Shown piece by piece: positions 45,825 to 56,900 of a DNA stretch of 58,166 bases; within the stretch, counting starts at the first letter, position 1, and every line of letters begins with the position of its first letter. Under the pieces are notes generated by a model. That model was not told where the DNA came from. It saw nothing but the letters and a program-made list of their open reading frames with translations, and did no database searches. Location of the stretch: NCBI GenBank assembly GCA_014239275.1, contig JAAZZF010000111.1:1-58166 (forward strand). The letters run 5' to 3'. The DNA is from Flavobacteriaceae bacterium (lineage in GTDB: Bacteria; Bacteroidota; Bacteroidia; Flavobacteriales; Flavobacteriaceae). The translations under genes and the position numbers were made by a program.

Positions 45825-46244
45825 TTAAGCTTCATAATCTCTAGCAATAATAAACTTCGTTTTAACAGGAAGTTTTTGAGCTGCAAGTCTCAAAGCTTCT
45901 TTAGCAACGTCTATTGAAACCCCAGCAACTTCAAACATAATTCTTCCAGGCTTAACAACAGCAACAAAATATTCAGGTGCACCTTTTCCTTTACCCATTC
46001 TAACCTCTAACGGCTTCTTGGTAATAGGTTTATCAGGAAATATCTTAATCCATAATTGTCCCTGTCTTTTCATAAATCTTGTTGCTGCAATACGAGCAGC
46101 TTCTATTTGTCTAGATGTCAAAAAATTAGAGTCCAGGGATTTTATACCAAACATACCATTCGAAAGGACATGTCCTCTTTGTGAAAAACCTTTCATTCGG
46201 CCTTTCTGCATTTTCCTAAATTTTGTTCTTTTCGGTGATAACAT
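45825..46244 (-). CDS. rplP: 50S ribosomal protein L16
   Basis: 139 residues: [48 protein letters not shown], and the [28 protein letters not shown] loop whose arginine is hydroxylated in E. coli. It organises the A site and peptidyl transferase region. 19 bp after rpsC. Confidence 0.99.
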   Translation of the reverse strand: MLSPKRTKFRKMQKGRMKGFSQRGHVLSNGMFGIKSLDSNFLTSRQIEAARIAATRFMKRQGQLWIKIFPDKPITKKPLEVRMGKGKGAPEYFVAVVKPGRIMFEVAGVSIDVAKEALRLAAQKLPVKTKFIIARDYEA

Positions 46245-46263
46245 GTCTAAAATATATTATTAA

Positions 46264-46983
46264 TTATCTTCTTCTTCTTTGTTTTCTTCCTTTTAAAGGA
46301 CCTCCTTTTGATTTATTAGAACTTAAACTTAGTCCAACTAAAGGAGATAATTCTCTTTTACCATAAACTTCACCTTTCATAATCCACACTTTTACACCTA
46401 ATTTACCATAAGTAGTTTGTGCTTCAACTAAGGCATAATCTATGTCAGCTCTAAATGTTGACAATGGAATTCTTCCTTCTTTATAAGATTCTGATCTTGC
46501 CATTTCTGCTCCGTTTAATCTTCCAGAAATTTGCACTTTAATTCCTTCTGCATTCATTCTCATTGATGCAGCAATTGCCATTTTAATAGCCCTTCTATAA
46601 GAAATCCTACTTTCAATCTGTCTAGCAATGCTTGCTCCTACTAACTGAGCTTCTAATTCAGGTCTTTTAATTTCAATAATATTCAACTGAACATCTTTAC
46701 CCGAAATTTTCTTTAATTCTTCTTTTAATTTATCTACTTCTTGACCAGCTTTTCCAATAATAATACCAGGTCTAGCTGTAGTAATTGTAAGTGTTACTAA
46801 CTTAAGGGTTCTTTCTATAATTACTCTAGAAACACTTGCCTTTGCTAAACGAGCAAAAATATATTTTCTTAATTTATGATCCTCAGCTAGTTTATCTCCA
46901 TAATCATTTCCACCGTACCAGTTAGATTCCCACCCTCTAATGATGCCTAATCTATTTCCTATTGGATTTGTTTTTTGTCCCAT
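46264..46983 (-). CDS. rpsC: 30S ribosomal protein S3
   Basis: 239 residues from [20 protein letters not shown]. Five further in-frame codons upstream (MRVNN) overlap rplV and are rejected. The KH RNA-binding domain (about 40-110) contains [21 protein letters not shown]; the C-terminal half has [31 protein letters not shown]. It lines the mRNA entry pore. The C-terminus is short and basic ([12 protein letters not shown]). Confidence 0.98.
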   Translation of the reverse strand: MGQKTNPIGNRLGIIRGWESNWYGGNDYGDKLAEDHKLRKYIFARLAKASVSRVIIERTLKLVTLTITTARPGIIIGKAGQEVDKLKEELKKISGKDVQLNIIEIKRPELEAQLVGASIARQIESRISYRRAIKMAIAASMRMNAEGIKVQISGRLNGAEMARSESYKEGRIPLSTFRADIDYALVEAQTTYGKLGVKVWIMKGEVYGKRELSPLVGLSLSSNKSKGGPLKGRKQRRRR

Positions 46984-46987
46984 ATTA

Positions 46988-47395
46988 TTAACTCTCAATT
47001 AAATTTTGTGAACCTAAAACTAGCGTAACGTGATTTGAACGTTTTCTAATTCTATGTGCTCTTCCTTGAGGAGCAGGTCTTAATCTTTTTAACATACCAG
47101 CACTATCTACTTTTATTTCTTTTACAAATAAATTTGCTTCTTCAACGTCACTATCTTCATTTTTAGCTTGCCAATTAGAGATCGCTGAAAGAAGAAGTTT
47201 TTCTAACTTATTAGAAGCTTCTTTTTGACTAAACTTTAACATAGTCAAAGCTTTATCTACCTTCTTTCCCCTAATTGAATCGGCAACAATTCTCATCTTT
47301 CTAGGAGATGTAGGGCAATTATTAAGTTTAGCAAAAGCAATTTCTTTTTTTGCTTCTTTAATTTTTTCAGCAGTTTGTCTTTTTCTTAATCCCAT
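46988..47395 (-). CDS. rplV: 50S ribosomal protein L22
   Basis: 135 residues with a 20-residue N-terminal extension before the core ([26 protein letters not shown]). The long beta-hairpin that reaches the exit tunnel contains [27 protein letters not shown] and looks wild type, with no macrolide-resistance-like deletion. 11 bp after rpsS. Confidence 0.98.
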   Translation of the reverse strand: MGLRKRQTAEKIKEAKKEIAFAKLNNCPTSPRKMRIVADSIRGKKVDKALTMLKFSQKEASNKLEKLLLSAISNWQAKNEDSDVEEANLFVKEIKVDSAGMLKRLRPAPQGRAHRIRKRSNHVTLVLGSQNLIES

Positions 47396-47406
47396 TGCAA
47401 ATTATA

Positions 47407-47685
47407 TTATTTTTTGCCTTTATTTTTAGCACCAGCATGACCACGAAAAGAGCGTGTTGGAGAAAACTCTCCTAGTTTATGACCAACCATATTCTCTGTA
47501 ATGTATATAGGTACAAACTGACGGCCATTATGAACGGCTATAGTCTGACCAACAAAATCAGGTATAATCATTGATGCTCTTGACCAAGTTTTAATAACAG
47601 GTTTTTTATTAGAGTCCAAATTCTTTTGAACTTTTTTTATTAAACTGTAATGAACGTAAGGTCCTTTTTTGAGTGAACGTGCCAT
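47407..47685 (-). CDS. rpsS: 30S ribosomal protein S19
   Basis: 92 residues: [73 protein letters not shown]. It forms a complex with S13 in the 30S head and touches the A-site tRNA. 4 bp after rplB. Confidence 0.99.
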   Translation of the reverse strand: MARSLKKGPYVHYSLIKKVQKNLDSNKKPVIKTWSRASMIIPDFVGQTIAVHNGRQFVPIYITENMVGHKLGEFSPTRSFRGHAGAKNKGKK

Positions 47686-47689
47686 TTAA

Positions 47690-48514
47690 TTAATTCTTTT
47701 TTCTTTCAATTATATATTTATTACTCGCTTTTTTCTTATCTCTTGTTCTAAATCCTTTAGCAGGAATACCATTTTTAGATCTAGGATGTCCTCCAGATGC
47801 ACGGCCTTCTCCACCACCCATTGGGTGATCTACAGGGTTCATAGCTACTGGACGTGTTCTAGGTCTTCTTCCTAACCAACGTTTTGAACCAGCCTTACCA
47901 TGAACAGTTAATTGATGATCAGAGTTTGATACTGAACCAATTGTTGCACAACAAACAGATAAAATCATTCTAGTTTCACCCGATGGTAATTTAACCGTAA
48001 CAAACTTCCCTTCTTTTGCCATTAACTGAGCAAATGATCCAGCACTTCTTGCAATTGCAGCACCTTTCCCAGGATTCATTTCGATGCAAGAAATAATTGT
48101 ACCCAAAGGAATATCTGATAAAGGCATACTATTTCCAATATTTGGAGATTTTTTTGATCCAGAAACTACTTTATCACCAACTTTTAAACCTTTTAAAGAA
48201 ATAATATATCTTTTTTCATTATCCTTAAATTTTGTTAAAGCAATAAATGCTGATCTATTTGGATCATATTCAATAGAAATAACTTCAGCAATATCATCAT
48301 GCCTATCCCTTTTAAAATCAATTATTCTATATCTTTTCTTATGACCTCCTCCAATAAATTTCATAGTCATTTTACCCTGACTATTTCTTCCACCCGTACG
48401 TTTCTTAGTTGACAGTAAGGTTTTTTCAGGCTTATCTGTTGTAATGGCATCAAAACCATTTACAACTCTTCCGCGTTGTCCAGGTGTGATAGGTTTTAAT
48501 ATTTTTACTGCCAT
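47690..48514 (-). CDS. rplB: 50S ribosomal protein L2
   Basis: 274 residues. An OB-fold and SH3-like core ([39 protein letters not shown]) and the highly conserved [24 protein letters not shown] near 225-248, whose histidine lies close to the peptidyl transferase centre. It is needed for subunit association. 11 bp after rplW. Confidence 0.99.
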   Translation of the reverse strand: MAVKILKPITPGQRGRVVNGFDAITTDKPEKTLLSTKKRTGGRNSQGKMTMKFIGGGHKKRYRIIDFKRDRHDDIAEVISIEYDPNRSAFIALTKFKDNEKRYIISLKGLKVGDKVVSGSKKSPNIGNSMPLSDIPLGTIISCIEMNPGKGAAIARSAGSFAQLMAKEGKFVTVKLPSGETRMILSVCCATIGSVSNSDHQLTVHGKAGSKRWLGRRPRTRPVAMNPVDHPMGGGEGRASGGHPRSKNGIPAKGFRTRDKKKASNKYIIERKKN

Positions 48515-48525
48515 TATATTATATT

Positions 48526-48816
48526 TTAAAGTTTATTATAAAAATCAATTGTATCTCCTTCAGCTAATTGAACTATTGCTTTCTTTATTCTAGCAGATTT
48601 ACCTCTTTGAATACCAGTCTTAGTATATCTAATTTTTCTCTCTGCCCCATATCTCATTGTTCTAACCTTATCAACTGAAACACCATAATTAGTTTCTACT
48701 GCTTTTTTAATTTGAACTTTATTAGCATCAGTATCCACTAAGAAAGTAAATCTGTTTTTTAATTCACTATCAGCAGTGGCCTTTTCAGTAATAACTGGTT
48801 TAAGTAAAATATTCAT
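48526..48816 (-). CDS. rplW: 50S ribosomal protein L23
   Basis: 96 residues: [52 protein letters not shown]. It provides the docking site for SRP and trigger factor at the tunnel exit (ffh is in this window). 1 bp after rplD. Confidence 0.99.
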   Translation of the reverse strand: MNILLKPVITEKATADSELKNRFTFLVDTDANKVQIKKAVETNYGVSVDKVRTMRYGAERKIRYTKTGIQRGKSARIKKAIVQLAEGDTIDFYNKL

Positions 48817-48817
48817 A

Positions 48818-49444
48818 TTAACTTAAATTTGATTCTATTTGCTCCAATGAGCTTTCTAAAAACACGATATGTTGAGCATTCATAATACTATAAGTACTTA
48901 TTTCTGAGTTAGTTACAACATTAGTGCGCTCCAAATTACGCGCCGACAAATATACATTTTTATTAACCCCTCCCAAGATAAACAAAGACTTTTTGTCTTT
49001 TATTCCTAGAGCATTGATAACATCAGAAAATGATTTAGTTTTAGGCGTTTTAAAATCAAAATCTTCAATAACAGAAACTGCCTTAGATTTTAATTTTAAT
49101 GACAGGGCAGATCTTCTAGCTAATTTCTTAACATTCTTGTTAAGTTTTTGAGAATAAGATCTAACTCTAGGACCAAAAATATTTCCACCGCCTCTAAATA
49201 AAGGGTTTTTTATACTTCCAGCTCTGGCTGTTCCTGTTCCTTTTTGTTTTTTAATCTTTCTGGTACTACCAGTAATTTCAGCACGTTCTTTCGTTTTATT
49301 AGTCCCTTGTCTTTGACTAGCTAAATATCTTTTAACATCTAAATAAACAGCATGATCATTAGGCTTAATTTCAAAAATAGATTTAGAAAGTTCTACAGAT
49401 CTCCCCGTATCTTTACCTTTAATATTTAAAACAGATACTTTCAT
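48818..49444 (-). CDS. rplD: 50S ribosomal protein L4
   Basis: 208 residues. The extended tunnel loop lies at about 45-100 (RQGTNKTKERAEITGSTRKIKKQKGTGTARAGSIKNPLFRGGGNIFGPR), followed by the globular part. In E. coli L4 also represses its own S10 operon; no S10-leader-like structure was recognised here, and L4 is not near the operon start. It overlaps rplC by 1 bp. Confidence 0.98.
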   Translation of the reverse strand: MKVSVLNIKGKDTGRSVELSKSIFEIKPNDHAVYLDVKRYLASQRQGTNKTKERAEITGSTRKIKKQKGTGTARAGSIKNPLFRGGGNIFGPRVRSYSQKLNKNVKKLARRSALSLKLKSKAVSVIEDFDFKTPKTKSFSDVINALGIKDKKSLFILGGVNKNVYLSARNLERTNVVTNSEISTYSIMNAQHIVFLESSLEQIESNLS

Positions 49445-50061
49445 TATTTTCTAATTATTACAAATGAGTTCTTATGTCCTGGGACACATCCTTTTAATAC
49501 AAGCAAATTCTTTTCAGCAACAACTTTTAATACTCTAAGGTTTTGAATGGTAATTTTTTCATTTCCCATTCTTCCTGCCATCTTCATTCCCTTAAATACC
49601 CTTGCAGGGTATGAGGCTGCTCCGATCGAACCAGGTGCTCTTAATCTATTATGTTGACCATGAGTTGCTTGACCAACTCCAGCAAAACCATGTCTTTTAA
49701 CAACTCCTTGAAACCCTTTTCCTTTTGATGTACCTGAAACATCAACATATTCACCTTCAATGAAATGTTCAACAGTTAATTTATCTCCAAGTTTTAATTC
49801 CTCTTCAAAATTTTGAAATTCAATTAATTTTTGTTTTGGAGAAGATTTAGATTTCTTAAAGTGTCCAGCTTCAGCATTATTACTGTGTTTTTCATTTTTA
49901 TCAGTAAATCCTAATTGGACAGCATTATAACCATCTACTTCATTAGTTTTTACCTGAGTAACGACACAAGGACCAGCTTCAATGACTGTACAAGGTAAAT
50001 TCTTACCATTTTCATCATATATGCTTGTCATTCCTATTTTTTTTCCAATCAACCCAGACAT
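49444..50061 (-). CDS. rplC: 50S ribosomal protein L3
   Basis: 205 residues: [71 protein letters not shown] with the loop approaching the peptidyl transferase centre, including the glutamine that is methylated in E. coli. It initiates 50S assembly. 21 bp after rpsJ. Confidence 0.99.
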   Translation of the reverse strand: MSGLIGKKIGMTSIYDENGKNLPCTVIEAGPCVVTQVKTNEVDGYNAVQLGFTDKNEKHSNNAEAGHFKKSKSSPKQKLIEFQNFEEELKLGDKLTVEHFIEGEYVDVSGTSKGKGFQGVVKRHGFAGVGQATHGQHNRLRAPGSIGAASYPARVFKGMKMAGRMGNEKITIQNLRVLKVVAEKNLLVLKGCVPGHKNSFVIIRK

Positions 50062-50082
50062 TGTTTCTTTTTTTAGTATTAA

Positions 50083-50388
50083 TTATACCTTAATTTCTAC
50101 TTCAACTCCACTAGGAAGTTCAAGTTTCATTAAAGCGTCAATTGTTTTAGATGAAGAACTATAAATATCCAATAATCTTTTATAAGAAGATAATTGAAAT
50201 TGTTCTCTCGATTTTTTATTAACATGAGGAGACCTTAACACTGTAAATATTTTTTTATGTGTTGGTAAAGGAATTGGTCCAGTTACAATCGCCCCAGTTG
50301 TTTTGACAGTCTTAACAATTTTTTCTGCAGACTTATCAACCAAATTGAAGTCGTATGATTTTAATTTTATTCTAATTTTTTGACTCAT
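50083..50388 (-). CDS. rpsJ: 30S ribosomal protein S10
   Basis: 101 residues: [60 protein letters not shown]. It is part of the 30S head and also partners NusB in antitermination. Unlike in enterobacteria it directly follows fusA (10 bp), so the str and S10 blocks are fused with no tuf gene between. Confidence 0.99.
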   Translation of the reverse strand: MSQKIRIKLKSYDFNLVDKSAEKIVKTVKTTGAIVTGPIPLPTHKKIFTVLRSPHVNKKSREQFQLSSYKRLLDIYSSSSKTIDALMKLELPSGVEVEIKV

Positions 50389-50398
50389 ATTATTGGTT

Positions 50399-52525
50399 TT
50401 ATTCTTTTCCTCCGTTTATTGATGCTATCACTTCAGCTGAAACATTTTGAGGTGTAGCAGCATAATGATCGAATTCCATGGTTGAAGTAGCTCTTCCAGA
50501 ACTTAAAGTTCTCAATGCCGTTACATATCCAAACATTTCAGACAATGGAACTTCAGCTTTAATAACTTTAGCCCCTGCTCTATCATCCATATTATTAACC
50601 TGTCCACGTCTTCTATTTAAATCTCCAACAATATCACCCATATTTTCTTCAGGAGTTAATACTTCTAACTTCATAATAGGTTCCATTATAACTGATTTAG
50701 CCAATTTTGCAGCACTTTTAAATCCAATCTTAGCAGCAAGTTCAAAAGAAAGTGAATCAGAATCAACTGCATGAAAAGAACCATCTTTTAATGTTACTTT
50801 CATAGCATCCATCTCAAAACCTGCTAAAGGCCCATTCTTCATTGCTTGTTTAAACCCTTTTTCAACAGATGGGATAAATTCTCTTGGAATATTTCCTCCT
50901 TTAATTAAGTTTATAAATTCTAAACCTGGTGTTCCTTCTTCTGCAGGCTCCATAGTAAATACAATATCTGCAAATTTACCACGTCCACCAGACTGTTTCT
51001 TATAAACCTCACGATGATCAGCAGATGCAGTAATTGCTTCCTTATATTCAACTTGAGGTTTTCCTTGATTAACTTCTACTTTAAATTCTCTTTTTAACCT
51101 ATCAACGAGAATATCTAAGTGAAGTTCACCCATACCAGATATAATTGTTTGACCTGAAGCTTCATCAGTTTTCACTTGGAAAGTAGGATCTTCCTCAGCT
51201 AGTTTACCAAGTGCCATACCTAATTTATCTACATCAGCTTTTGTTTTAGGCTCAACAGCAATACCAATTACAGGATCAGGAAAAACCATGCTTTCCAATA
51301 CAATTGGATTTTTTTCTGCTGATAGAGTATCTCCAGTTTTAATATCCTTAAATCCTACTGCAGCACCAATGTCTCCCGCTTCAATAAGTGGAATAGAATT
51401 TTGTTTCTCAGCATGCATTTGAAAAATTCTTGAAATTCTTTCTTTATTTTCAGATCTATTATTTAATACATAAGAACCTGCTTCTAGTTTACCAGAATAA
51501 ACTCTGAAGAAAGCTAACCTTCCAACATAAGGATCTGTAGCAATTTTAAAAGCTAAAGCTGAAAAAGGTTCAGAAACACTAGGTTTTCTCTCAATATCTA
51601 AATCTGTTTTAGGGTCAGTACCAACTATAGCTTCCTTATCTAAAGGAGATGGCAAATATCTACAAACAGCATCTAGTAAAAATTGCACACCCTTATTTTT
51701 GAAGGCAGAACCACAAATCATAGGAATTATACTCATATCTTGAGTAGCTTTTCTAAGTGCATCGTGTACCTCATCCTCTGAAATAGAGTCAGGGTTATCA
51801 AAAAACTTTTCTAGCAAAGCATCATCATATTCTGCAACTGCCTCAATTAAGTTAGCTCTATACTCTTCAACTTCTTGCTTCATTTCCTCAGGAATATCTA
51901 CAACATCATAGGTAGATCCCATTTTATCTTCATGCCAAACAATTGCTTGATTTTTAACTAAGTCAACAATTCCTTTAAAATTCTCTTCTTCTCCAATAGG
52001 AAGAACAATAGGAACAGCATTTGACTTTAACATCTTTTTAATCTGAGTACAAACATTTAAAAAGTTAGAACCTTGTCTGTCCATTTTATTTACAAATCCC
52101 ATTCTTGGAACTTTGTAGTTATCTGCAAGTCTCCAGTTAGTTTCAGATTGAGGTTCTACACCATCAACTGCACTAAATAAAAATACAAGACCATCTAAAA
52201 CTCTTAATGATCTATTAACTTCAACTGTAAAATCAACGTGACCAGGTGTATCAATAATATTAAAGTGGTAAGGTTTAGTATCTTCCTTTGTTTCTCCTTG
52301 ATTTGTTGGAAAATTCCAAGTGCACGTAGTTGCTGCTGATGTAATGGTTATTCCCCTTTCTTGTTCCTGTTCCATCCAATCCATTGTTGCAGCTCCATCA
52401 TGGACCTCACCTATTTTATGACTAACACCTGTATAATATAAAATACGTTCCGTTGTAGTAGTTTTTCCTGCATCAATGTGAGCAGCAATACCAATATTTC
52501 GAGTGAATTTTAAATCTCTTGCCAT
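50399..52525 (-). CDS. fusA: Translation elongation factor G
   Basis: 708 residues with five domains. The GTPase motifs are [19 protein letters not shown] (about 16-34), [12 protein letters not shown] and NKMDRQGSN. Domain IV contains [18 protein letters not shown], and domain V SLSEMFGY-like [30 protein letters not shown]. It translocates tRNA and mRNA and helps recycle ribosomes. The closeness to the canonical translocase, not the fusidic-resistant or tetracycline-protecting relatives, follows from its place between rpsG and rpsJ. Confidence 0.99.
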   Translation of the reverse strand: MARDLKFTRNIGIAAHIDAGKTTTTERILYYTGVSHKIGEVHDGAATMDWMEQEQERGITITSAATTCTWNFPTNQGETKEDTKPYHFNIIDTPGHVDFTVEVNRSLRVLDGLVFLFSAVDGVEPQSETNWRLADNYKVPRMGFVNKMDRQGSNFLNVCTQIKKMLKSNAVPIVLPIGEEENFKGIVDLVKNQAIVWHEDKMGSTYDVVDIPEEMKQEVEEYRANLIEAVAEYDDALLEKFFDNPDSISEDEVHDALRKATQDMSIIPMICGSAFKNKGVQFLLDAVCRYLPSPLDKEAIVGTDPKTDLDIERKPSVSEPFSALAFKIATDPYVGRLAFFRVYSGKLEAGSYVLNNRSENKERISRIFQMHAEKQNSIPLIEAGDIGAAVGFKDIKTGDTLSAEKNPIVLESMVFPDPVIGIAVEPKTKADVDKLGMALGKLAEEDPTFQVKTDEASGQTIISGMGELHLDILVDRLKREFKVEVNQGKPQVEYKEAITASADHREVYKKQSGGRGKFADIVFTMEPAEEGTPGLEFINLIKGGNIPREFIPSVEKGFKQAMKNGPLAGFEMDAMKVTLKDGSFHAVDSDSLSFELAAKIGFKSAAKLAKSVIMEPIMKLEVLTPEENMGDIVGDLNRRRGQVNNMDDRAGAKVIKAEVPLSEMFGYVTALRTLSSGRATSTMEFDHYAATPQNVSAEVIASINGGKE

Positions 52526-52537
52526 CTTAAAATTAAA

Positions 52538-53014
52538 TTAAAATCTAAAGTGTGAAAATGCTTTATTGGCTTCAGCCATTTTATGAACATCTGTTTTTTT
52601 CTTTACAGCGGCTCCCTCTTCCTTTTCAGCAGCTAATATTTCAGAAGCTAATTTTAATGCCATTGACTTTTCATTACGTTTTCTAGCATATGAAATTAAC
52701 CACTTCATAGCCATTGAAATTTTTCTATCTGATCTGATTGGCATTGGGATTTGGAAAGTTGCTCCTCCTACTCTTCTACTTCTAACTTCAACATGAGGCA
52801 TTACGTTTGATAATCCATCTTTCCATATTTGAAGGGCTGTTTTTTCAGAATCTTGCTTTTTCTCTTCTATGATATCAATTGCATCATAAAAAAGTTTAAA
52901 AGCTGTGGATTTTTTTCCATTCCACATGAGGTTGTTGACAAATCTGGTTACTAATTGATCATTAAACCTGGAATCAGGAAGTAATGGTCTTTTCTTTGCC
53001 TTACTTTTTCTCAT
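52538..53014 (-). CDS. rpsG: 30S ribosomal protein S7
   Basis: 158 residues: [77 protein letters not shown], and [15 protein letters not shown] at the end. It organises the 30S head around the 3' major domain. In E. coli S7 binds the rpsL-rpsG intercistronic RNA to repress its own translation. Here that gap is 52 nt and can form two alternative hairpins, ending 18 nt before this start. Confidence 0.99.
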   Translation of the reverse strand: MRKSKAKKRPLLPDSRFNDQLVTRFVNNLMWNGKKSTAFKLFYDAIDIIEEKKQDSEKTALQIWKDGLSNVMPHVEVRSRRVGGATFQIPMPIRSDRKISMAMKWLISYARKRNEKSMALKLASEILAAEKEEGAAVKKKTDVHKMAEANKAFSHFRF

Positions 53015-53032
53015 TTATTTAGTTTTAGAGAG

Positions 53033-53059
53033 GTTCAAATTAATTTGAACGTCAAATTA
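53033..53059 (-). promoter_or_regulatory. rpsL-rpsG intercistronic element with two mutually exclusive hairpins
   Basis: Minus-strand RNA from 53059 to 53033 contains three segments: A = TAATTTGA (53059-53052), B = TCAAATTA (53048-53041) and C, which completes the palindrome GTTCAAATTAATTTGAAC (53050-53033). A pairs with B as an 8-bp stem with a 3-nt loop, or B pairs with C as a 7-bp stem with a TTAA loop; both cannot form together. The element starts 7 nt after the rpsL stop and ends 18 nt before the rpsG ATG. The pairing is seen in sequence; control by S7 is inferred. Confidence 0.5.
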
Positions 53060-53066
53060 GTTTCAT

Positions 53067-53441
53067 TTATTTTTTTGGACGCTTACCGCCATATTTTGAT
53101 CTTCTTTGTAATCTTCCTTCAACACCAGCTGTGTCTAATGCTCCACGAACAATATGATATCTTACTCCAGGAAGATCCTTTACTCTTCCTCCTCTTACAA
53201 GTACAATTGAGTGTTCTTGCAGGTTGTGACCTTCACCAGGGATATATGCATTGATTTCTGTCCCATTTGTCAATCTAACTCTTGCTACTTTTCGCATAGC
53301 AGAATTAGGTTTTTTAGGTGTAGTAGTATAAACTCTGGTACAAACACCCCTCTTTTGAGGACAAGAAACTAAAGCAGCAGACTTACTTTTTTTAGTAATC
53401 TTTTTTCTTCCTTTTCGAACCAACTGTGATATTGTAGGCAT
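53067..53441 (-). CDS. rpsL: 30S ribosomal protein S12
   Basis: 124 residues: [75 protein letters not shown]. Lys43 and Lys88, the positions altered in most streptomycin-resistant strains, are wild type, and Asp89, methylthiolated in E. coli, is present. It monitors decoding in the A site. First gene of the superoperon, with a strong promoter close upstream. Confidence 0.99.
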   Translation of the reverse strand: MPTISQLVRKGRKKITKKSKSAALVSCPQKRGVCTRVYTTTPKKPNSAMRKVARVRLTNGTEINAYIPGEGHNLQEHSIVLVRGGRVKDLPGVRYHIVRGALDTAGVEGRLQRRSKYGGKRPKK

Positions 53442-53472
53442 ATTCTATTATTTTTTCCCCTATTTGGGCGTG

Positions 53473-53503
53473 CAAATGTAATTTATTTTTATAATTAATC
53501 AAA
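53473..53503 (-). promoter_or_regulatory. Promoter of the ribosomal superoperon
   Basis: On the minus strand TTTG (53503-53500), a 19-nt spacer and TACATTTG (53480-53473) match the Bacteroidetes housekeeping consensus at both boxes. Transcription should start near 53466, giving a leader of about 25 nt before rpsL. This is the best promoter match in the window, fitting for one of the most expressed operons. No ribosomal-protein leader fold was seen in such a short leader. Confidence 0.75.
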
Positions 53504-53863
53504 TGGAATAGTGAAAAATTATGGGAAAAAGTGAAGATATTATTATCTTAATGAAAATGCCTATATATATTAAGGACACTTAAATTGTTGATTTTTAATT
53601 TTTTAGAGAGCAATATAAAATACAAAAAAATACTTGAAATTAAAATTGCTAATTATCTAAAACCCACAACTAAAATGTTAATTAAATACATTCTACAGAG
53701 AAGGTAATAAAATAACATATTTATACAATTAATATATATAGAAGTAACCCAGAGGAATAATTTGAAAAATAAACAATACAATAGCAATTACTTTATTATA
53801 TAATTAAAATAAGATGGTTACAGATAAGAATTTCACAATAATCCATAAAAAGTGAATAATTTG
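53504..53863. other. Intergenic region between the ribosomal promoter and the susC promoter
   Basis: About 360 bp, strongly AT-rich, between divergent transcription units. Frames are short and unlike proteins on either strand; no tRNA cloverleaf, long inverted repeat or second TAnnTTTG box with proper spacing was seen. It may simply separate two highly expressed promoters. Confidence 0.6.
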
Positions 53864-53894
53864 TTGTTTTATTAACTTATTATTAACATTTTTG
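53864..53894 (+). promoter_or_regulatory. Candidate susC promoter
   Basis: TTG at 53864-53866, a 20-nt spacer and CATTTTTG at 53887-53894, which matches TAnnTTTG at all informative bases but the first. The predicted start near 53900 leaves a leader of about 20 nt before the susC ATG. No anti-sigma or hybrid two-component regulator lies nearby to suggest specific control. Confidence 0.45.
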
Positions 53895-53919
53895 CAGATT
53901 AAATAAATAATATACACAT

Positions 53920-56900
53920 ATGAAAACAAAACTATTTAAGTTTTTAACGTTATCATTTTTGATAATGTTTCAATGGAGTTTTGCACAGAAAAGTGTTAGC
54001 GGAACTGTTTCCGATGATGCTGGCGTGCCTATTCCAGGTGCTACTGTATTAGTAGTTGATACTAATAACGGGGTAACAACTGATTTTGACGGTGTTTATA
54101 CTATTATGGCTTCAGAAGGAGATGTTCTTTCAGTAAGTTATGTAGGATATAATACTCAAAATGTAACAGTTGGGGCATCTGCTACTTTAAATGTCACTCT
54201 TTCTTCTGATTCATTAGAAGAAGTTGTAGTAACTGCGCTTGGTATTACTCGTGAGGCTAAGTCTCTGGGTTATGCTCAACAAAAAGTTAGCGGTGAAGCA
54301 TTGACAAGAACTAAAGAAAGAGACTTTAAAACTGCGCTTGCAGGTAAAGTTGCTGGTGTTCAGGTTATTTCTGGTACTAGTTCAACATTTGAATCAAGTG
54401 CAATTCGTCTAAGAGGTGAAATGGATATCTTATACGTAGTGGATGGTATCAAAGTTAGCAGTACAGATATTAATACTGATAACATTGATAACATTACAGT
54501 ACTTAAAGGTGCTGCTGCAACTGCTCTTTATGGATCAGAAGCTAAAAGTGGTGTAATTATAATTACATCTAAAAAAGCTAAAGCAGGAGAATCTTATATT
54601 TCTGTAGACCACAATACTACTGTAAGTAACATTAGTAGACTTCACCCATACCAAAATGAGTATGGTGGTGGATATTCACAAGCTTGGGATCAATTTGCTT
54701 TCAACCCAGCTACAGATCCAGCTTCATGGGCAGCATTTAATGGACAATATATTCCTTATTATGCAGCTGATGAATCTTGGGGACCTAAGTTAGATGGAAC
54801 TTTAGCTAGACATTGGGATTCATGGATTCCTGGTCACCCTGAATTTGGAGTAACTAGACCATGGTCTCCAAATCCTAACAACGTTAAAAATTTCTTTGAA
54901 ACTGGTATAGCAAATACTACAAGTTTATCTTTTGCTAAAGGTGGAGAAGATTTTAGTGTTAGAGCTACAGCTAGAGTAAGTCAAGCGACAATTCCTGTAC
55001 CTAATGCTACTAGAGACACTTATGATGTAAATATTAACGCTTCTTTAAACGCAACAGATAAATTAACTATATATGCTGCTTTAAATGCAAGAGTTATGGA
55101 TACAGATAACTACGTTAGTAGTGGTTATGGAAGCTTGCAGTCTAACTTTAGCCAGTGGTGGCAAAGACAGCTAGACATGGACAGGTTAAAAAATAGTTAC
55201 CATTATAATGGTGCTTTTTACACTTGGAACAGAAAGTCAGCAAGAAATCACAAACCACAATACTGGGATGCTCCTCACTATGAGCAATACCAGAATACTA
55301 ACAAAAACAAAAACTCAACTTACTCTGGTAACTTCGGATTAAACTATGACATTATGGAAGGACTTTCTGCTAATGTTGAAGTTAAAAGAAGACAATACAA
55401 CAGAACAAATTGGGGAAGAACTTATGTTGGTGTAAATACATTAAATACTCAAGCTGGTTACAGCGAAGGTTCTTATGTAACTGAAAAAAATGAAGTTGTT
55501 GCTAAACTTGCTTATGATAAGCGAGTTACTGATGACTTAGATATAAGCGCAATTTTAGGTTATGGTGCTGGTCAAAATAAAACTATTTCGACAAGTGCTT
55601 CTACTTCTGGTGGTTTAGCGATTCCTGATTTCTATACTGTTGCAAATTCTAAGGATAAGCCAAATTACGGTTCAAGTAAATACAACAACAGTAGGATCTC
55701 TGCTTATGGTCTTTTATCAATTGGATGGAATAGCATGCTATATCTAGACGGTTCTTATCGATTAGACTGGGGTTCAACTGCAGCTGCCGATAACAACAGA
55801 ATTGAAACTTATGGACTTTCTGGTAGTTTCGTTTTTAACACTTTAGTTGATCAAGATTGGTTAAGCTTTGGTAAATTAAGAGTAAATTATGCAGAAGCGC
55901 CTATTTTCCCTGGAACTTATGCAACAAGTCCAACATATGGTTCTAGTACAGCTTACGGATCGTTAGCTGCACTTAATGTTCCTAACACTCTTGCTAATCC
56001 AAATTTAACTGGAGGTATGAGAACTGAATTAGAGTATGGTGTTGAGATGAAGTTTATGAAGAATAGATTAGGACTTGATTTTACTTACTTTGATAGAGAA
56101 GATTCTAACCTACCAGTATCAATTACTGCTGCAGGAGGTACAGGATATACTGGATTAAGTGTAAACTCAAAAATTACATCTACTGCAGGTGTTGAGGCAA
56201 TGATCTCTGGTACTCCAATTCTAACGGATGATATAAGATGGGATGTTTCGTTTAACTTCGGAAGATTCAAAAAAACAGTTGACTTTATCTATGAAGGTAT
56301 TGAAAGAAATATCCTAGACTCATGGTTATCTTGGTCTAGTATGGACCTTCAAGAAATCGTTGGTCAAGAATGGGGTATGTTATATGGAAGAAAAAGATTG
56401 AAAGATGATGCTGGAAATTGGGTTCTATATAATAGTGGAAACCACAGATATACAAATAATACATTACTTGGTAATATTATGCCTGACTTCACTGGAGGTA
56501 TAACTTCAACTCTTCAATATAAAAATTGGGACTTTGCTGTTGGTATTGATTTCCAAGAAGGTGGTTTATACCACTCAGTTACAGACATGTTCTCTATGGC
56601 TGCTGGACTTCATGAGTATACAGCTGGTCTAAATGATAAAGGAAACCCTAAAAGAGATGCTGTTTCTGCCGGTGGTGGTATTCACCAGGTAGGTGTTAAA
56701 CTTGATGGTAGTGTTCATGATTTATATAGAGCACCAGATTCATGGGCTTGGGGTAACTGGACAAGAGATGATTTATGGTTAGTTGATGCTTCATTTGTCA
56801 AATTAAGACAAGTAAGAATCGGCTACACATTTGACAATGACCAATTAAATAATACTCCATTTGATGCAATTAATATTGCTTTAATTGGAACAAACCTAGC

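Noticed and set aside
53442..53472. Search for an rpsL-leader or L4-type S10 leader control structure at the superoperon start
   Set aside because: The predicted leader is only about 25 nt with no stable fold.
53521..53583. Short plus-strand frame of 20 codons in the rpsL-susC gap
   Set aside because: No signal peptide, family resemblance or promoter; length expected by chance in AT-rich DNA.
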